In this document: positions 12,628 to 25,400 of the stretch, piece by piece | Numbering within the stretch: position 1 is the stretch's first letter | Layout: each line of letters starts with the position of its first letter | Assembly: GCA_949358305.1 (NCBI GenBank) | Contig: OX442316.1 | Location: 11,904,001 to 11,968,000 of the forward strand | Length of the DNA: 64,000 nt | Source: Strigamia acuminata | Lineage: Eukaryota > Arthropoda > Chilopoda > Geophilomorpha > Linotaeniidae | Direction of reading: 5' to 3' | Program-made: the position numbers and the translations under genes | The notes under the pieces: generated by a model | The model's database searches: none | Told to the model about the DNA's origin: nothing | Seen by the model: only the letters and a program-made list of their open reading frames with translations

Positions 12628-15600
12628 TTACTTACGATCCCTCTTAGCATCAACAACTTCCGAATAGTCATCTTGAAATGACGTCGGAAAAACAAATGTT
12701 GTTTCTTCACCAGTCACACTGTGAACAAAAAAATTAACTCTCTCATTCATCTTTCACACGAACAGCCAGCAGAAGCACTTGCTCAACTACTTAATAAAGA
12801 GAAATTTAAAAAAAATATATATCATTACCCATGGCTGGATCTTCTAGACACTTGTTGACCGCGCGCAGCACCAGAATGTCGTGGAAAACCGGGTGATGGT
12901 TCGCGACAACCTTGTGGTTCGTACGCAAGAGATGATGTTTCAGACATTGGAGGAGCGGTGGGAATGGCCATTGGATGAACGACGCGTAAACCCCGAAGGA
13001 AACTTGGACTCGAACCACCTAAAACACAATATTTTCAAAATAGTATTTTTAATTTTTTTTTTTGTAAATAAATTAATTAGTAATGATTCCATTATACCTG
13101 CTGATGGTCCATGCACTGGATGCAACATCTGAATTCGATTCCGGTTGTATCCATCTTCGGAACCAGGCTAAAAAATAAAAAAAAATACAAATTCGGTTGT
13201 AAAATTTACTTTTCTTTAACTTTTGCTCAATTTTTACAATTGGAGGCGGATCGTAGTCAGGAGCAGGTGTCCTCGGGGTTACATTTCTGAATTCGTCATC
13301 TCGCATAACTTGAAAAAAAATAAACAATTAATAAATTAATGAATTAGTCACACGAGTGAACATCTTACTCTTTTTAACTGGGCCTTTTCTAGGCGGTTTT
13401 TGAATGGCAGGTTTCTTTTTATGTTGATGACCAGAATGACCATGACTAGAAGAGTGTTTTTTACTGCCATATGCACGTGGTAAAAATCGTGGAATCGCTA
13501 AAACAAAAAAAATGCAAAAATTAAAATCAAATGTCACCTAAAGCTTTTTCTCACCTTTAACTCTTCGCCTGCTCGTTCCTTTCCTTCGCCTCATGCAAAG
13601 ACAAATGACTACTAAAATGACACATATAGCAGTAACCGAAATGCAGATGGGAATGACAATACGAATATCGGAGAAGAACGATAAACTGGAACTGTGATCG
13701 ATTTTCTCAATCTCTGGCTCCACGGTTCCTCCGTCCACTTTGAGAGTGGCAAATTTATAAGCGGCGACACTGGACCCGGCAGTGTTGTGAGCCGTCATGC
13801 GCAGATCGTAACGCATGGCCGGGATTAGGCCGGGAATGACGAGTTTTCTTTGCTCCGGTTTGATATTGTTAGAAACGAAACTCCAGTCGCTGGACATTTG
13901 GAGTTTGTACTCCACAACGAAATATTGGATCGGACATTCTTTATTTTTCCATGCGTAAAGGTTGAGCGTGACTGAAGTGACTCCAGGTTCAATTACGGTT
14001 TCCATGGGTGGAACATTGGGAACTGCGCAAAATTTCCCTCAGTATTAGATAATTGTTCGTAAATTTATAACTTTTGAGCGTTTCTACCTGTGCCTTCGGT
14101 TGAGGGTACCGCAACCTCGGATGGCGATCCCATTCCCACTTTATTAAATGCAAATAGGTAAAGGTGATATCGGGTACCGCATTCCAAATTGGTTAGTGTC
14201 GTGTTGCGCACTTCGGGCGAAAGTGTCATCTGCTCCCATTGACCGAATTCGCGTTTTAAGTTTAATGTATAGCCTGGAATTGGTGGGCAACGTTTTTATT
14301 TTAGTTTCTAATAGAAAATAGAATTCGTGTCAATTTAAAATGACCTTGAATTCGAATTCCTCCATCGTCTGGTAAACTCCACGCGATGTCAATAGTAGTT
14401 GGCGTAGTGACCACAATTTGCAAAGCAGGTGCTGCTGGTGGAACTGAATTAGGAGAATTTTTATTGAGAAAAATTAATAAAAAAAACAATCAAAATCATC
14501 TACATTTACTCCTTTACCCAGCACTATTATGGCATATGTCACAGAATCATCGCCAAATCCATTTTGAACTACGCAAGTGTAGTTTCCTGCATCGGTCCGA
14601 TGAACATTCTCAAATTGTAAACTGCCATCTTTCAATATGCGAATTCTCTCATTTTGTTGAACATGATCGCCACTAAATGACACAAGCAAGATTTTCCATT
14701 ATTTACGTTAATCAACAGAATATTTCCATACTTTATAATCCATTTCTTATCCGGAGTTGGTGATCCTACTGCCTCGCACAACAACTTCACATTATTCTTC
14801 CAAGCTGTTAAAACCGGCTCACTGAAAGACAACGCTCTGGCAGGAACTAATTGAACATTAAAAAATCGCAATTAACATTAAAATATCAATATTATTTTAT
14901 TTCTTAGACATAAACCTATCGGTCCATTGGGTATCTGCGTAACAACAGCTGATCCTGGTCCTTCTCCCGCCGATGTAGATGCGGTCACCCAAAATTCATA
15001 CCTCTGCGTTTTCTTTAAACTTGTTACTTCGTAAGATATGGACGATGCTGGTATTACATATTTTACTGCATTCTAAAATGATTTTCTTATAATTTTGTAC
15101 AAACCAATTTTTTTTTTAAATACTGTTTATTTACCTCAAATCTTTGGCCAGGTATTTTACGATAAAGAGTATACTGTTTAACCAAACCGTTAGGACGACT
15201 TGGTGGCAGCCAGCCAACCACAATAGAGTTCACAGAACTTGGAATGGCTTTAATGTCAGCCGGTGGATTTGGCACTTAATGTTCCATGAACAAAGTGATA
15301 GATTACTGTTAAAACTAACATTTTGTCAATTCACTTACCATCATCTAAAGTCCGGCAATATATTGGAGAACTGGAAACTCCATCCCCCATTTTGGTGTAC
15401 GCTAGAACTTGCAAACTGTAATTAGTGAATTTTTCCAAATTTTTAAGCGTTATTTTCTGAGTGTCGATTTTCTCCTGAATAGTGGCGTCGTCTGCAACGA
15501 GCAAAAATGTGAAAATAATGGAGTGACAAAAAAATCTAATTTGTTATTTACTTACCATACCATTCCTTGATTGGTTTATAGAATATTTTAAAACCCCGCA

Positions 15601-18600
15601 AAATTCCATTCGTGCTATCCGATGGTGGGGGTTGCCATGTCAAGTGAATACTTTGTGACGTCAAAGTGGTACAGCGCAATTCCTGAGGTGGTTTGCTCGG
15701 AACTAAACATCAATTTAAAATTAGATAAATACTATAAAAGATTAATATAATAATTGTACCATCTTCCGATGTCATAGCTACGACTTCTTTTGACAGTGGA
15801 CCTTTACCAGCATCATTATACGCCTGCACTGCAACACCGTACTGAGTAAACTTTTGTAAATCGGTAATAAATGTATGTAAATCATCTCCTGACAACTCGA
15901 TTAAATCGGTATGTCTAAAGTTATAATTTGTATCAACTCCATTGCCCACGATTCGATGACCAATGTTGTAACCACGAAGTTTGCCATTCCATTGCTCTGG
16001 TTTTGGTGCCTAAAAACATTTCGTCTATTAATCAAACTGATTTTTATTAATTTTTGCTAATTTCTTCAACAAAAATTCACCTTCCAAGACACTTTCAGGG
16101 TTTGCGGATTAACCGCTTCAACTTTAGCTGATTCCGGTGGTCCAGCAGGCGCTTCTTCCGCCATGGTCACATTCACTTCTTCCCCGAGTGCACTCGTTCC
16201 CAACATATTTTCAGCCAACACTCTGAAGTGATAAGAAGTTGCTGGTGACAAGCCAGCAACAGGAGCGATTGTTTCTTTGCCATTGACCGATACTTCGTTA
16301 ACTTTTTCATTTTGCCAATTGCCTTTTGATGTAAAATAACAAAAGATTCAAACCCAGCAATCAAATCGACTAAAAAAAAATACTAACTTCCAATTGGTTG
16401 ATACTGGACGACATATTTAGTAATTCTACTGTTGCCATCAAACGGAGTAATCCATTCCAGGACCAACTCTCGACTCTCAATATTAGCTACCGACACATTT
16501 TGTGGAAAATCTGGAGGTTCTAAGCAATAAACGAAACCAACTTAAAGCATTTGGAGAAAATAAAAGTTGATTTAGTTTCTAACCTTGAACAATAATGTTT
16601 ATATTGGCTTCATCTCTACCAAAAGCGTTTTCTGCTATACAGGTAAACACGGCTGTGTCTCGTCTGTCCGCTGCCATAACATGCAAATGGGAGACTGGAG
16701 CTTCTGCAACTGTGCCTTCTTTAACTGCATACCTGGTTGCAATTCGTTAGTATTCTTTAGTATTCGTCCGAAATTATTATTTATTCTAATCCCCATACCT
16801 GGAGTCAGCTTGACTGCCAATTCGTTCTTCTCCATCTTTAATCCATTCAATGTTTATGGGGTAATCACCTCTGGCTTCGCACGGCACTTCAAAACTTTCA
16901 CCTTTTCTTACTGTTTGATTTCGATATTTAATATCGAATATTGGTGGACCTAATGTTTCGTAATAAATGATATCATATCACCTTTTTACTAAAGTAAAAT
17001 TTGTTGGCTTACTATGGACTAGGATATTAATTGGCGTGCTTAATCCGCCCCCAATTCCATTCGTAGCCTGGCAGAAGTATCTCCCTTTATGTTCAATTAG
17101 AGCTTGTTTTATCCATAATGAACCATTTGCGAACACATGAAGGACGGAAGATGAAGATATTACTTCTTTACGCTCGTTGTCACCAGGATCTGCGCAGTAT
17201 TATTTTGTGAGTACATTTCCACTATTTTATATATATTTTTTCTTAAATCACCTTCTACTTTTGTCCAAGATATAACCGGTTTTGGGAATCCGTCAGCCGA
17301 ACAGTTGATCAATACTGAACCTCCAAGAACGACAGATTTGTCCTGCGGTTGGATTACCCACCATGGAGGAACTGCAAAACGAACACTGTGTCAGAAAAAA
17401 TGTGAGAAACTTCGCATTCCCATGGAAATTCTGTAATTTGTTTTTAAATTTATTTTTATATCTTTAACAATCTCCGTATTTTTAGGACTATTTTTTATTA
17501 TAACAATACGTTAAGTTGATCTAGACTAAACACAGTAACAAAAGTGCAAGTGCAATTTGACATAAATTTAAGACTAATTTCAAGGTAATTTCAATACGGT
17601 ATGTACCGATTTTACCGTACGAAGAAACTTCTAGAAACATTAACACATTTGATAGCGCTACATCTCGAATTCCACTTACGTACTTTGCCATATAATCTTG
17701 ACTCTTAAAATTGCATCAAAACAAAGCACACAATATGCGTGCTCATTCAACAGTATCGACTGAGACAACTGAACATAAACCAAACTTCACTTTTAAGACC
17801 CACCCCGAATAGAAGCAATTCCTAAAAAAAAGCTCGTTGAATGTTTAATTGCACCACTCGATAAAATTGAAAGCTGCACGCAAACACATTTCAAAATAAC
17901 CACAACAAGCTTCCACTCATCACAATATCACACAAATGTGCACATAAGGATCAAAATCTAATTCGCCATTTAGATTTAAGTCACGTACAAATTGCAAAAA
18001 CACGAAATTTATGTAACCTCAACATTTTACTATTACTGTAGAGTGGAAACTGATGTCTTACCTTCATCCTGAGTGTGTTACTGACAAAAATGATTAGCAC
18101 AAATATTATTATACATCCACAAACCAAAATTGAATAACAAATATGATAATGTTGACTTTGTCCCAACAATTTCATCCCTTTGGATCAAAATCAACAGTAA
18201 AGTAAAATTGTGTGTGTGTACATGACAGGTCACGTCATTTACCATCCACTCTGAGTAGGGCAAAATGTGATGCAGAGCCGGCATCGTTACTAGCGATGCA
18301 TGTGTAATTGCCATCATGTTTGGCCTCCACGGACCCAATCGAGAGCACACTTGTATACTCGTCAAATAGTCTCACTTCAACACCCAAACTGGAGTCCAAT
18401 CGGACACCGTCTTTTTCCCACGTAAATTTCAAAGGTAAATCACCGTGACTCACTACGCACGACACACGGGCCAGCATGCCCTGGTGAGCATCTTGGAAGG
18501 AAAACGGAGTGATCTTTGGGGGGACTGGAAAGTGAAGATAGCAGGTTGATGCAAAAAGTGTGTTTTTTTAAAGAAAAAAAAAGATTGCAAACAATATGCG

Positions 18601-19423
18601 TGTGGCACTAATTATCGCCATATACATACTGACAACGCCAAAGTGCTATATGGTAATCCTATGAATTGAAGCAGAGAAAACAAAGCTTGCGTGTTAAATG
18701 TATAATACTTTTAGAAAACACTTTAGAAAATGAATTCGTTGAAAAATATATGGAAAAAGTTGGTAACAGCAAAAAAAAAAATGTGAAAAACGCTTTGATT
18801 GAAGAAGTGCGGACGTGTGTAGGTAAAAAAAAAAAGTTATTGAAAAAGAGATGATAAAAAATTGTGAGAAAAATAGCAAAAAGGATCAAAAAATTGTTTT
18901 TGTTTGAAAACAGAAGACATGATGATGTCGACTGCAGTGGCGCCTACCATTGACAGCAAGGTGTGTGTGGTATTCAGCAACTCCAGCCTCATTTCTTGCG
19001 ATACAAGAATATGTGCCACTGTGTTTTCTTTGTACGTTTTCTATCGTCAAAAGACTAGAATAATCGTCAATGACACGGATCGAGAGCCCGACACTTTCTT
19101 CGAGGTCGGGGCGGCGGCCATCTTTCTTCCATTGTAAAGAGATGGGAAGATCTCCCTGAGAAACGACACAAGAAACTCGCGCCTCGCCTCCCTCGTATAA
19201 ATAATCGCCGTGAAAGGAAAAAGGAACTAGTTTTGGGGCAACTGGAAAAATGTTCAAAAATATGCAAAAAGTTTTAAAAAATTGTGCACAAAAATAGAGA
19301 TCGGTGCCAAAAAAAAAAAAGTGCGAAAAAGTCAAAATTCGAAAATTTCTGCAATAAAAAAATTGTTTAAAAACTTACGTAGTCAGTCACAAGTCCAAAA
19401 ATTCTGTAAAAAAATGTTTTCTC

Positions 19424-19456
<33 letters not shown>

Positions 19457-22400
19457 CCAAAAATCCAAAAAACAAAAAAAAAATATTAATACCATACCAC
19501 ACATCCGTCAAGTTGCAAAAAAGAGGAGAGAAAAAAACAGTGGGGCAAAAATTAATTAGTTCACATTTCCAGTCAAAAAAACTGATCTGTCAAAAATAAT
19601 GAAAAAAAAATATTCTGCGAAAAAGTTTCATTGATTATGAAGTGGTGATGGTGAGACGACAAGTTAGTTTGTTTGTTTTTTTATATATTTTTTTTTTCAC
19701 ATATCTTCAATTGCAGATCCAAGAACTGATGATATTACATGGAGAAACAAAAGGAGAAAAAAAGAGAAGAAACACATGATTAATTACCCTGCACAAGAAG
19801 CTGTGCACTGTGCGACGTGGTGCCTGCAGAATTGGCCACAACACACGTGTAGTTGCCACTGTGCTGCGAAGAAACACCTTCAATACTCAAGGAACTCGTG
19901 TGTTGATCGTAACTGCGGACCACCACGCCTAACGTGGTTGGCATTTGACGTCCATCTTTGAGCCACTGGAAACGAACGGGTAAATCTCCCTCGGAAACTG
20001 CACACGTCAAATGCGCTCTCATCCCCAAATGGAATTGATCGCCAACAAACGCAAATGGAATTATCTTAGGCGGAACTGAAATGAACTAAATTCTATCAAG
20101 TCAAAGTATTAAAACAAAAAATGGCGGATCAAAACAAAACGGTCCAATGAGGCCTCTAAAATAAAAAATACTCAAAAGAGTTGATAAAAAGTGCAATTAA
20201 AGAAAATATCGGGCGCAATTTCTTCAATCCCGATTTGTAAATAATAAACGTGCGATCGACTGCCTCTCTTTTTGCAATTTCCGATTCCGAGCCAATAAAA
20301 AGCGGCGCAGTGCCATTTTTACTGCCAATTTTGTTGACGGATCAATAGAATTTTAATGAAGAGAGGCAGTGGTTTAAACTCTCGTAAACCTGACCCATTA
20401 CGACGAGCTGCTTATCCTCTTTTGCAGCTTGGCCGTGCTTATTATTCACGATACAAGTGTATCGACCACTGTCCACGCCTCTCTGCACATTCGTAATCTT
20501 TATGGTCCCGTTTCTGAACAAGGATTGACGCAGATCGAACGGCAAGCTTCGACCATCTAATCAACATATTCAAACGAAAATAAATATTCAATTTACACTT
20601 TATTTCATACACATAAAAGCGCCACCTTTTTCCCAAGTGATATTATCAATCGGATACCCATACATTGGACAATCGACCCAAATATCGTTTCCGGCCACCA
20701 CGGCTAATTTGGGAGTTTTTCGAACGGCTGGCTTACCTTTTACGTATCAAGAAAATGACAATCAAAAACCCATATCTTGCCTTTTCTTTAAAAGCAGAAC
20801 ATTACCAAAAATATTTACACGTGCCATATATTCGACAATACCCGCCTTATTTTTAACTATGCATCTATACAAGCCACCATCTTCCGTCCGCGTGTTACTA
20901 ACGTTGAATGTGCTCACCACATCTCCGGTAGGATCCAAGAATGTATAAACAGATACGCGATCTTTGCCACTTTTCAGTGTAATGCCGTCTAGGGTCCACG
21001 TAACTGAGGGAGGCGGGCTTCCCACTGCTACACATTGCAGTGAGAATCCTGGACCGGGCTGCAGCACTTTATCGCTGAAACCACGTTTTAAAACCGGTGC
21101 TGCGTCTGAAAATAAATAAATAAAATATACATAAAAAAAGCACAAAATGAATATTTAAATTTCTTTATCTACCTTTTAGTCTGAGCTCTCCTGAAGCTTG
21201 GCTCGATTCTTGACTGTTTTTGACCACGCACTGATACATTCCTCGACTTTCTAAATCCGCCGATTCCACTTTGAGTTCGCTCACGTGACTGATGTTGTGG
21301 TTGATTTTCATCAGAACACGGCCATTTTTGAGCCACACTATGCCAGTGATGGGGAAACCCGAAGGATAGCATTTGAATACAGCTGGTTGTTTTTCTTCGG
21401 CTATTAAGACTGACGGTTCAATTTTCGCCGCCAATGAGACTAAAAGATGACGAATAAATAATAAACAAACACTGCAACGATATTTATCAATTTATTAATG
21501 TATTTATGCATTCGTACCTGTCACCATGACTTTGATCTCTGCTCTCTCGGTTGCCACTGAATTTTGTGCTTCGCATATGTAAATCCCACCGTCGGAAACT
21601 TGAGGGTCGACTAAAACCAAACTACTCGCTGTCTGGTACGCTCTATCACCCAAATGAACTAAATGCTGTACATTTCGTTCTGGTTTAACGTACCACCTGT
21701 ACGAACAAATTATTTGTTTTAAAAAAATATGTAATTAAACGAGTATTTTTGCTATACTTGAATTTCGGAGCCGGATTCCCGTGAGCAACACATGGTATGA
21801 CCAAAATGTCTCCTTGTTTCACTTTAACTCTGGTGAGAGTATCGGTGAGTTTTGGAGGAACATTTCCCTTGGGATCTTTAAAAATTAAATAAAATAAAAT
21901 TTTAACCTGACGATCTACTGTTTTCACAACTTTGTATTCTAAATGTGGGAGATGTTTTCAGTGGGAAATGCATGTATGCCCTTTTTTGCATAAACAAACT
22001 CAGCACCTTGGGTTGAGAATATCTTAGAGAGAGGCAGATGTAGGAATGCAAATCTTGTGGTTAGAAAGAAAGCAATCGTTGAGACGTTTCTTCCGGACCT
22101 CTTATTTGCCCCCAGCAGACCTAGGATCACCAGATAGCGCTTTGTAATAAGATGCTGAGATTGTCTTGCGTTTTCAAAACAAAGTACAACATAAGCTAGA
22201 TTCTCCTATTTTGTTTTATTTTACGACGTTTCAGTTTTTATACCCATCTTTTGATTTTGATTTCAAATTTTTTAAATAAGCGAGTTAAAGATAGAGATTG
22301 ATCGATAAAAATACAAGAAAAACACTTTTAATCAAATATTTCAAGGCTTTTCGTGCTGGAAAAACATCCATCTATTTATTCTGCAGATTTATGAAGAAGA

Positions 22401-25400
22401 TTATGATGCGTTGCTTTATTTTAATTGAATTTGTGCATCCAATTGCAGCAAGATGGAGTTCGCAGCGACTAGAAACACAACCCTTTACGACCTGCACATA
22501 TTCTAAACATGACGTTAAAATTATGACACGACAAATCACAATGACTCCAGCAATTTAACCTCGAATTCAACTCGCAAACTATTAAGTTTTATCATCTTCA
22601 AAATAATTTTTTTTCTTATTTTAAACCCTACTGTCACACAAACAAAAATAACTTAAATTTCTCTAATTATGTTATTGGAAAATTTCATTAAAAAGAGTTT
22701 GACTTCTGTCAACGTCAAAATTGGAAAACATCAATAAAGATAAATCCCATTTGGGACGACTTGGAAGACCACTGGCAATAACTAGCCAGGATATATTTCG
22801 TGGCCATTTAAAGTCACGGATCACTAACCAGTTACGAAGAGGCGCCCTGAGATGACACTCGTCCTTCGTTGACCGGTCAGTCGATTGATTGTCTGGCAAT
22901 GGAAGCGCGAAGAGGCGTCACTTGTGCGCGCATGACGTATGTGCAGATCTCCATTCGGCATGACCACATACTTGGCATTAGGATCTATTGGCAAACAAGA
23001 AAAATCAGTCGAGCCGAAGACCCAATCATCGCGAAAATCATTTTCCTTTGCCTTTAGAGTGCGTGGGAGAAATGATATAAGCCTCGTCCCTCGTCCATGA
23101 GATGACTCTAACGAAATCGGACAACACCGAGGGAATATGACATTTGAGGACGCCTGTGTTGCCCGAGATGACGTACGTGTCGTACACATGAACGTCGTAC
23201 ACTTGAAGGAGCACTGAAGTAAAGCGAGAAAAATAGACATACATATGACATGAGGCGATGAAGAAAACAGCAAAACAAGTCGCTTTCGTTTTTCTTTTGG
23301 TAACCCGGCAACTTGCTTTCGCTCATAATGCCCCACAAATAACTCGAGACAAAGACGTTTAAAAAGCTCTCAAAGACACAACACATTGAAAAGCCGTCCT
23401 CGTACCCAAACAAAACAATCTAGCTAATAAAAAAAGAATAGAAAAAAAATCTTCCGCAACAACAAGATTGATATCAATCATTTTATGGGAAAGGAACAAC
23501 ACAAAAGCGTCGTATATCAGCTAATGACGCATTTAAAATACCCGTTTTAATTAAATTAATACAGACATTAAAGATTTATTGTTATATATTTTTTAAATTG
23601 ATGATGATAAACAATTTTCCCAAAGGATGACCACACCTGAGCATTTAATTAACGAGCCTACCTGCTCTGACCTGGACTTCTCTGCTAATAACACTTCCCA
23701 CTGAATTGGCGGCGACGCAGCGATAATGTACGGCGTGCACATCTTGTCTGTAGTCTTCGGCTCGAAATGGGAGGAATGCGAGCTTCCCTACTGTCAATGC
23801 TTCACGAAGGCCGGATACGTTGCTCACGGGCGTACCGTCCACCTGCAGACGTAGACACAGAGGAAGTCTTGAGAACTGACATGCATTATAATCTCATCAA
23901 GGCGAATAAATGACGCGCTGCTCCAGATAACATCCTTGAATCGTGCATTTAAATTTTTATCTTTCTCTAGGGTATCTTCACGCTCAAAATTCATATTTAT
24001 TAGCATTGTGTCAACAATTATTAAGCTCGCAGATCTTACTGTACGTTGTTGTTGCTCTTTAAATTCAATAAAATTAAGTTGAACTAGTCTCTTTGATGAT
24101 AAACAAAAAGATCTGCGGCAACAACTTAGTGTGTAACCATAATGTTGACGTGAAACAACGCTTAGACAAATGTAAAAGGATTATTTTTTGAACTCCTTTT
24201 TACCTCAAGATTACTTGCGATTTCAGACAACGTAGCGCAGACTTAATTGAGTCATTCCCACAAGCCATTTTGCCTTGGTATTGCTTACTTGCAATTTTTC
24301 TTTTCTTTTTTTTTTTACTTTTTTTAACGCGGAAAAAGGATTTAAATTTTGATTAAGAGTGTTACTTTTTTTTCAATATATGACTAATCCAATTTAAACT
24401 GTAATTCAAATGCCGTAAACAGTTTAATTAGATCAAGTAAGATGATTATATTAAAAATAAATACTTGTAAAACCCAAAGAGAAATTTAACCTTCACGACA
24501 AACTTAATTAAATGGATTTGCATATCAGTTAACACTGTATCAGAATAACAACTTGAGACAAAAGGAATGAGTGAAACTGTATAATGGCTTTTTGGTAAAA
24601 CGTTTAAATTAACCAAAAGGCTATTTTTAGCCCCAAATTAATTTTAAATTCAACCAAAATCGATAAAATGAAATAAAAACATCAAAACAGAGAGATTTAA
24701 TTGCTAAATTTAGTCTAAAAACACATAAAACTTGCAAAATATATACAATTTTATGCATCAAACTCATCACTTTATATTTTACGAGCAAATGCGAGATGAT
24801 ACGAACCCTACGACTTCCTTTTTCGCACACATTTCTTTAAAAATGATAACGACGTTAGCGACATGCAAAAAGCTACATTCTACGAAATATCACACCTGAC
24901 TGAAGGCTATTGCCTTAAATGCCAAATGACATCATTCGAACGTTGACAAATCAATACAACACCTTAAATAAGTACGCTGCTATGTATTTAAATAGTAAAT
25001 TTCTTTACAGTGTCATAAAAACAGCCGAGCCATCAGGTTCATACGTTCATTTACTTGCGAATTTTTATGACTCTTTCAAAAAAACCTTACCTGGACCCAT
25101 GAAACGGCAGGTGTAGGCCATCCGCGTGCAGAACATTCTAAGATCGCTCCTGTTGAGTTAGAGAAATCAATCTGGTTCGGCGGCTCCACAATAAATTCCG
25201 GTCCCTGAGCTTCCTCCTCAGCCCGAGCATCTATTGACAAAAGTGTGTTTTCAGAGATGGAACTTTAATTGCAATAAACTCACACAGAGAAAGGATATAC
25301 GCCAAGAAAAAACATTTGCATCTTTAACGAGGTTCATCCGTAAAATTAATTATTCTTTAGAGACTAATTCCAACGAAAATACGAAGACCCCTTCTGAGTA

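Noticed and set aside
19282-19599. Lysine-rich plus-strand open frame of about 105 codons
   Set aside because: It is produced by long A runs in a Dscam intron, with no splice sites or domain.
18243-20075. Reading the three homologous Ig exons as three consecutive Ig domains
   Set aside because: All three are symmetric phase 1, so this is formally possible, but it would give 12 Ig domains. Their mutual similarity and position match the alternative Ig7 exons of insect Dscam2.
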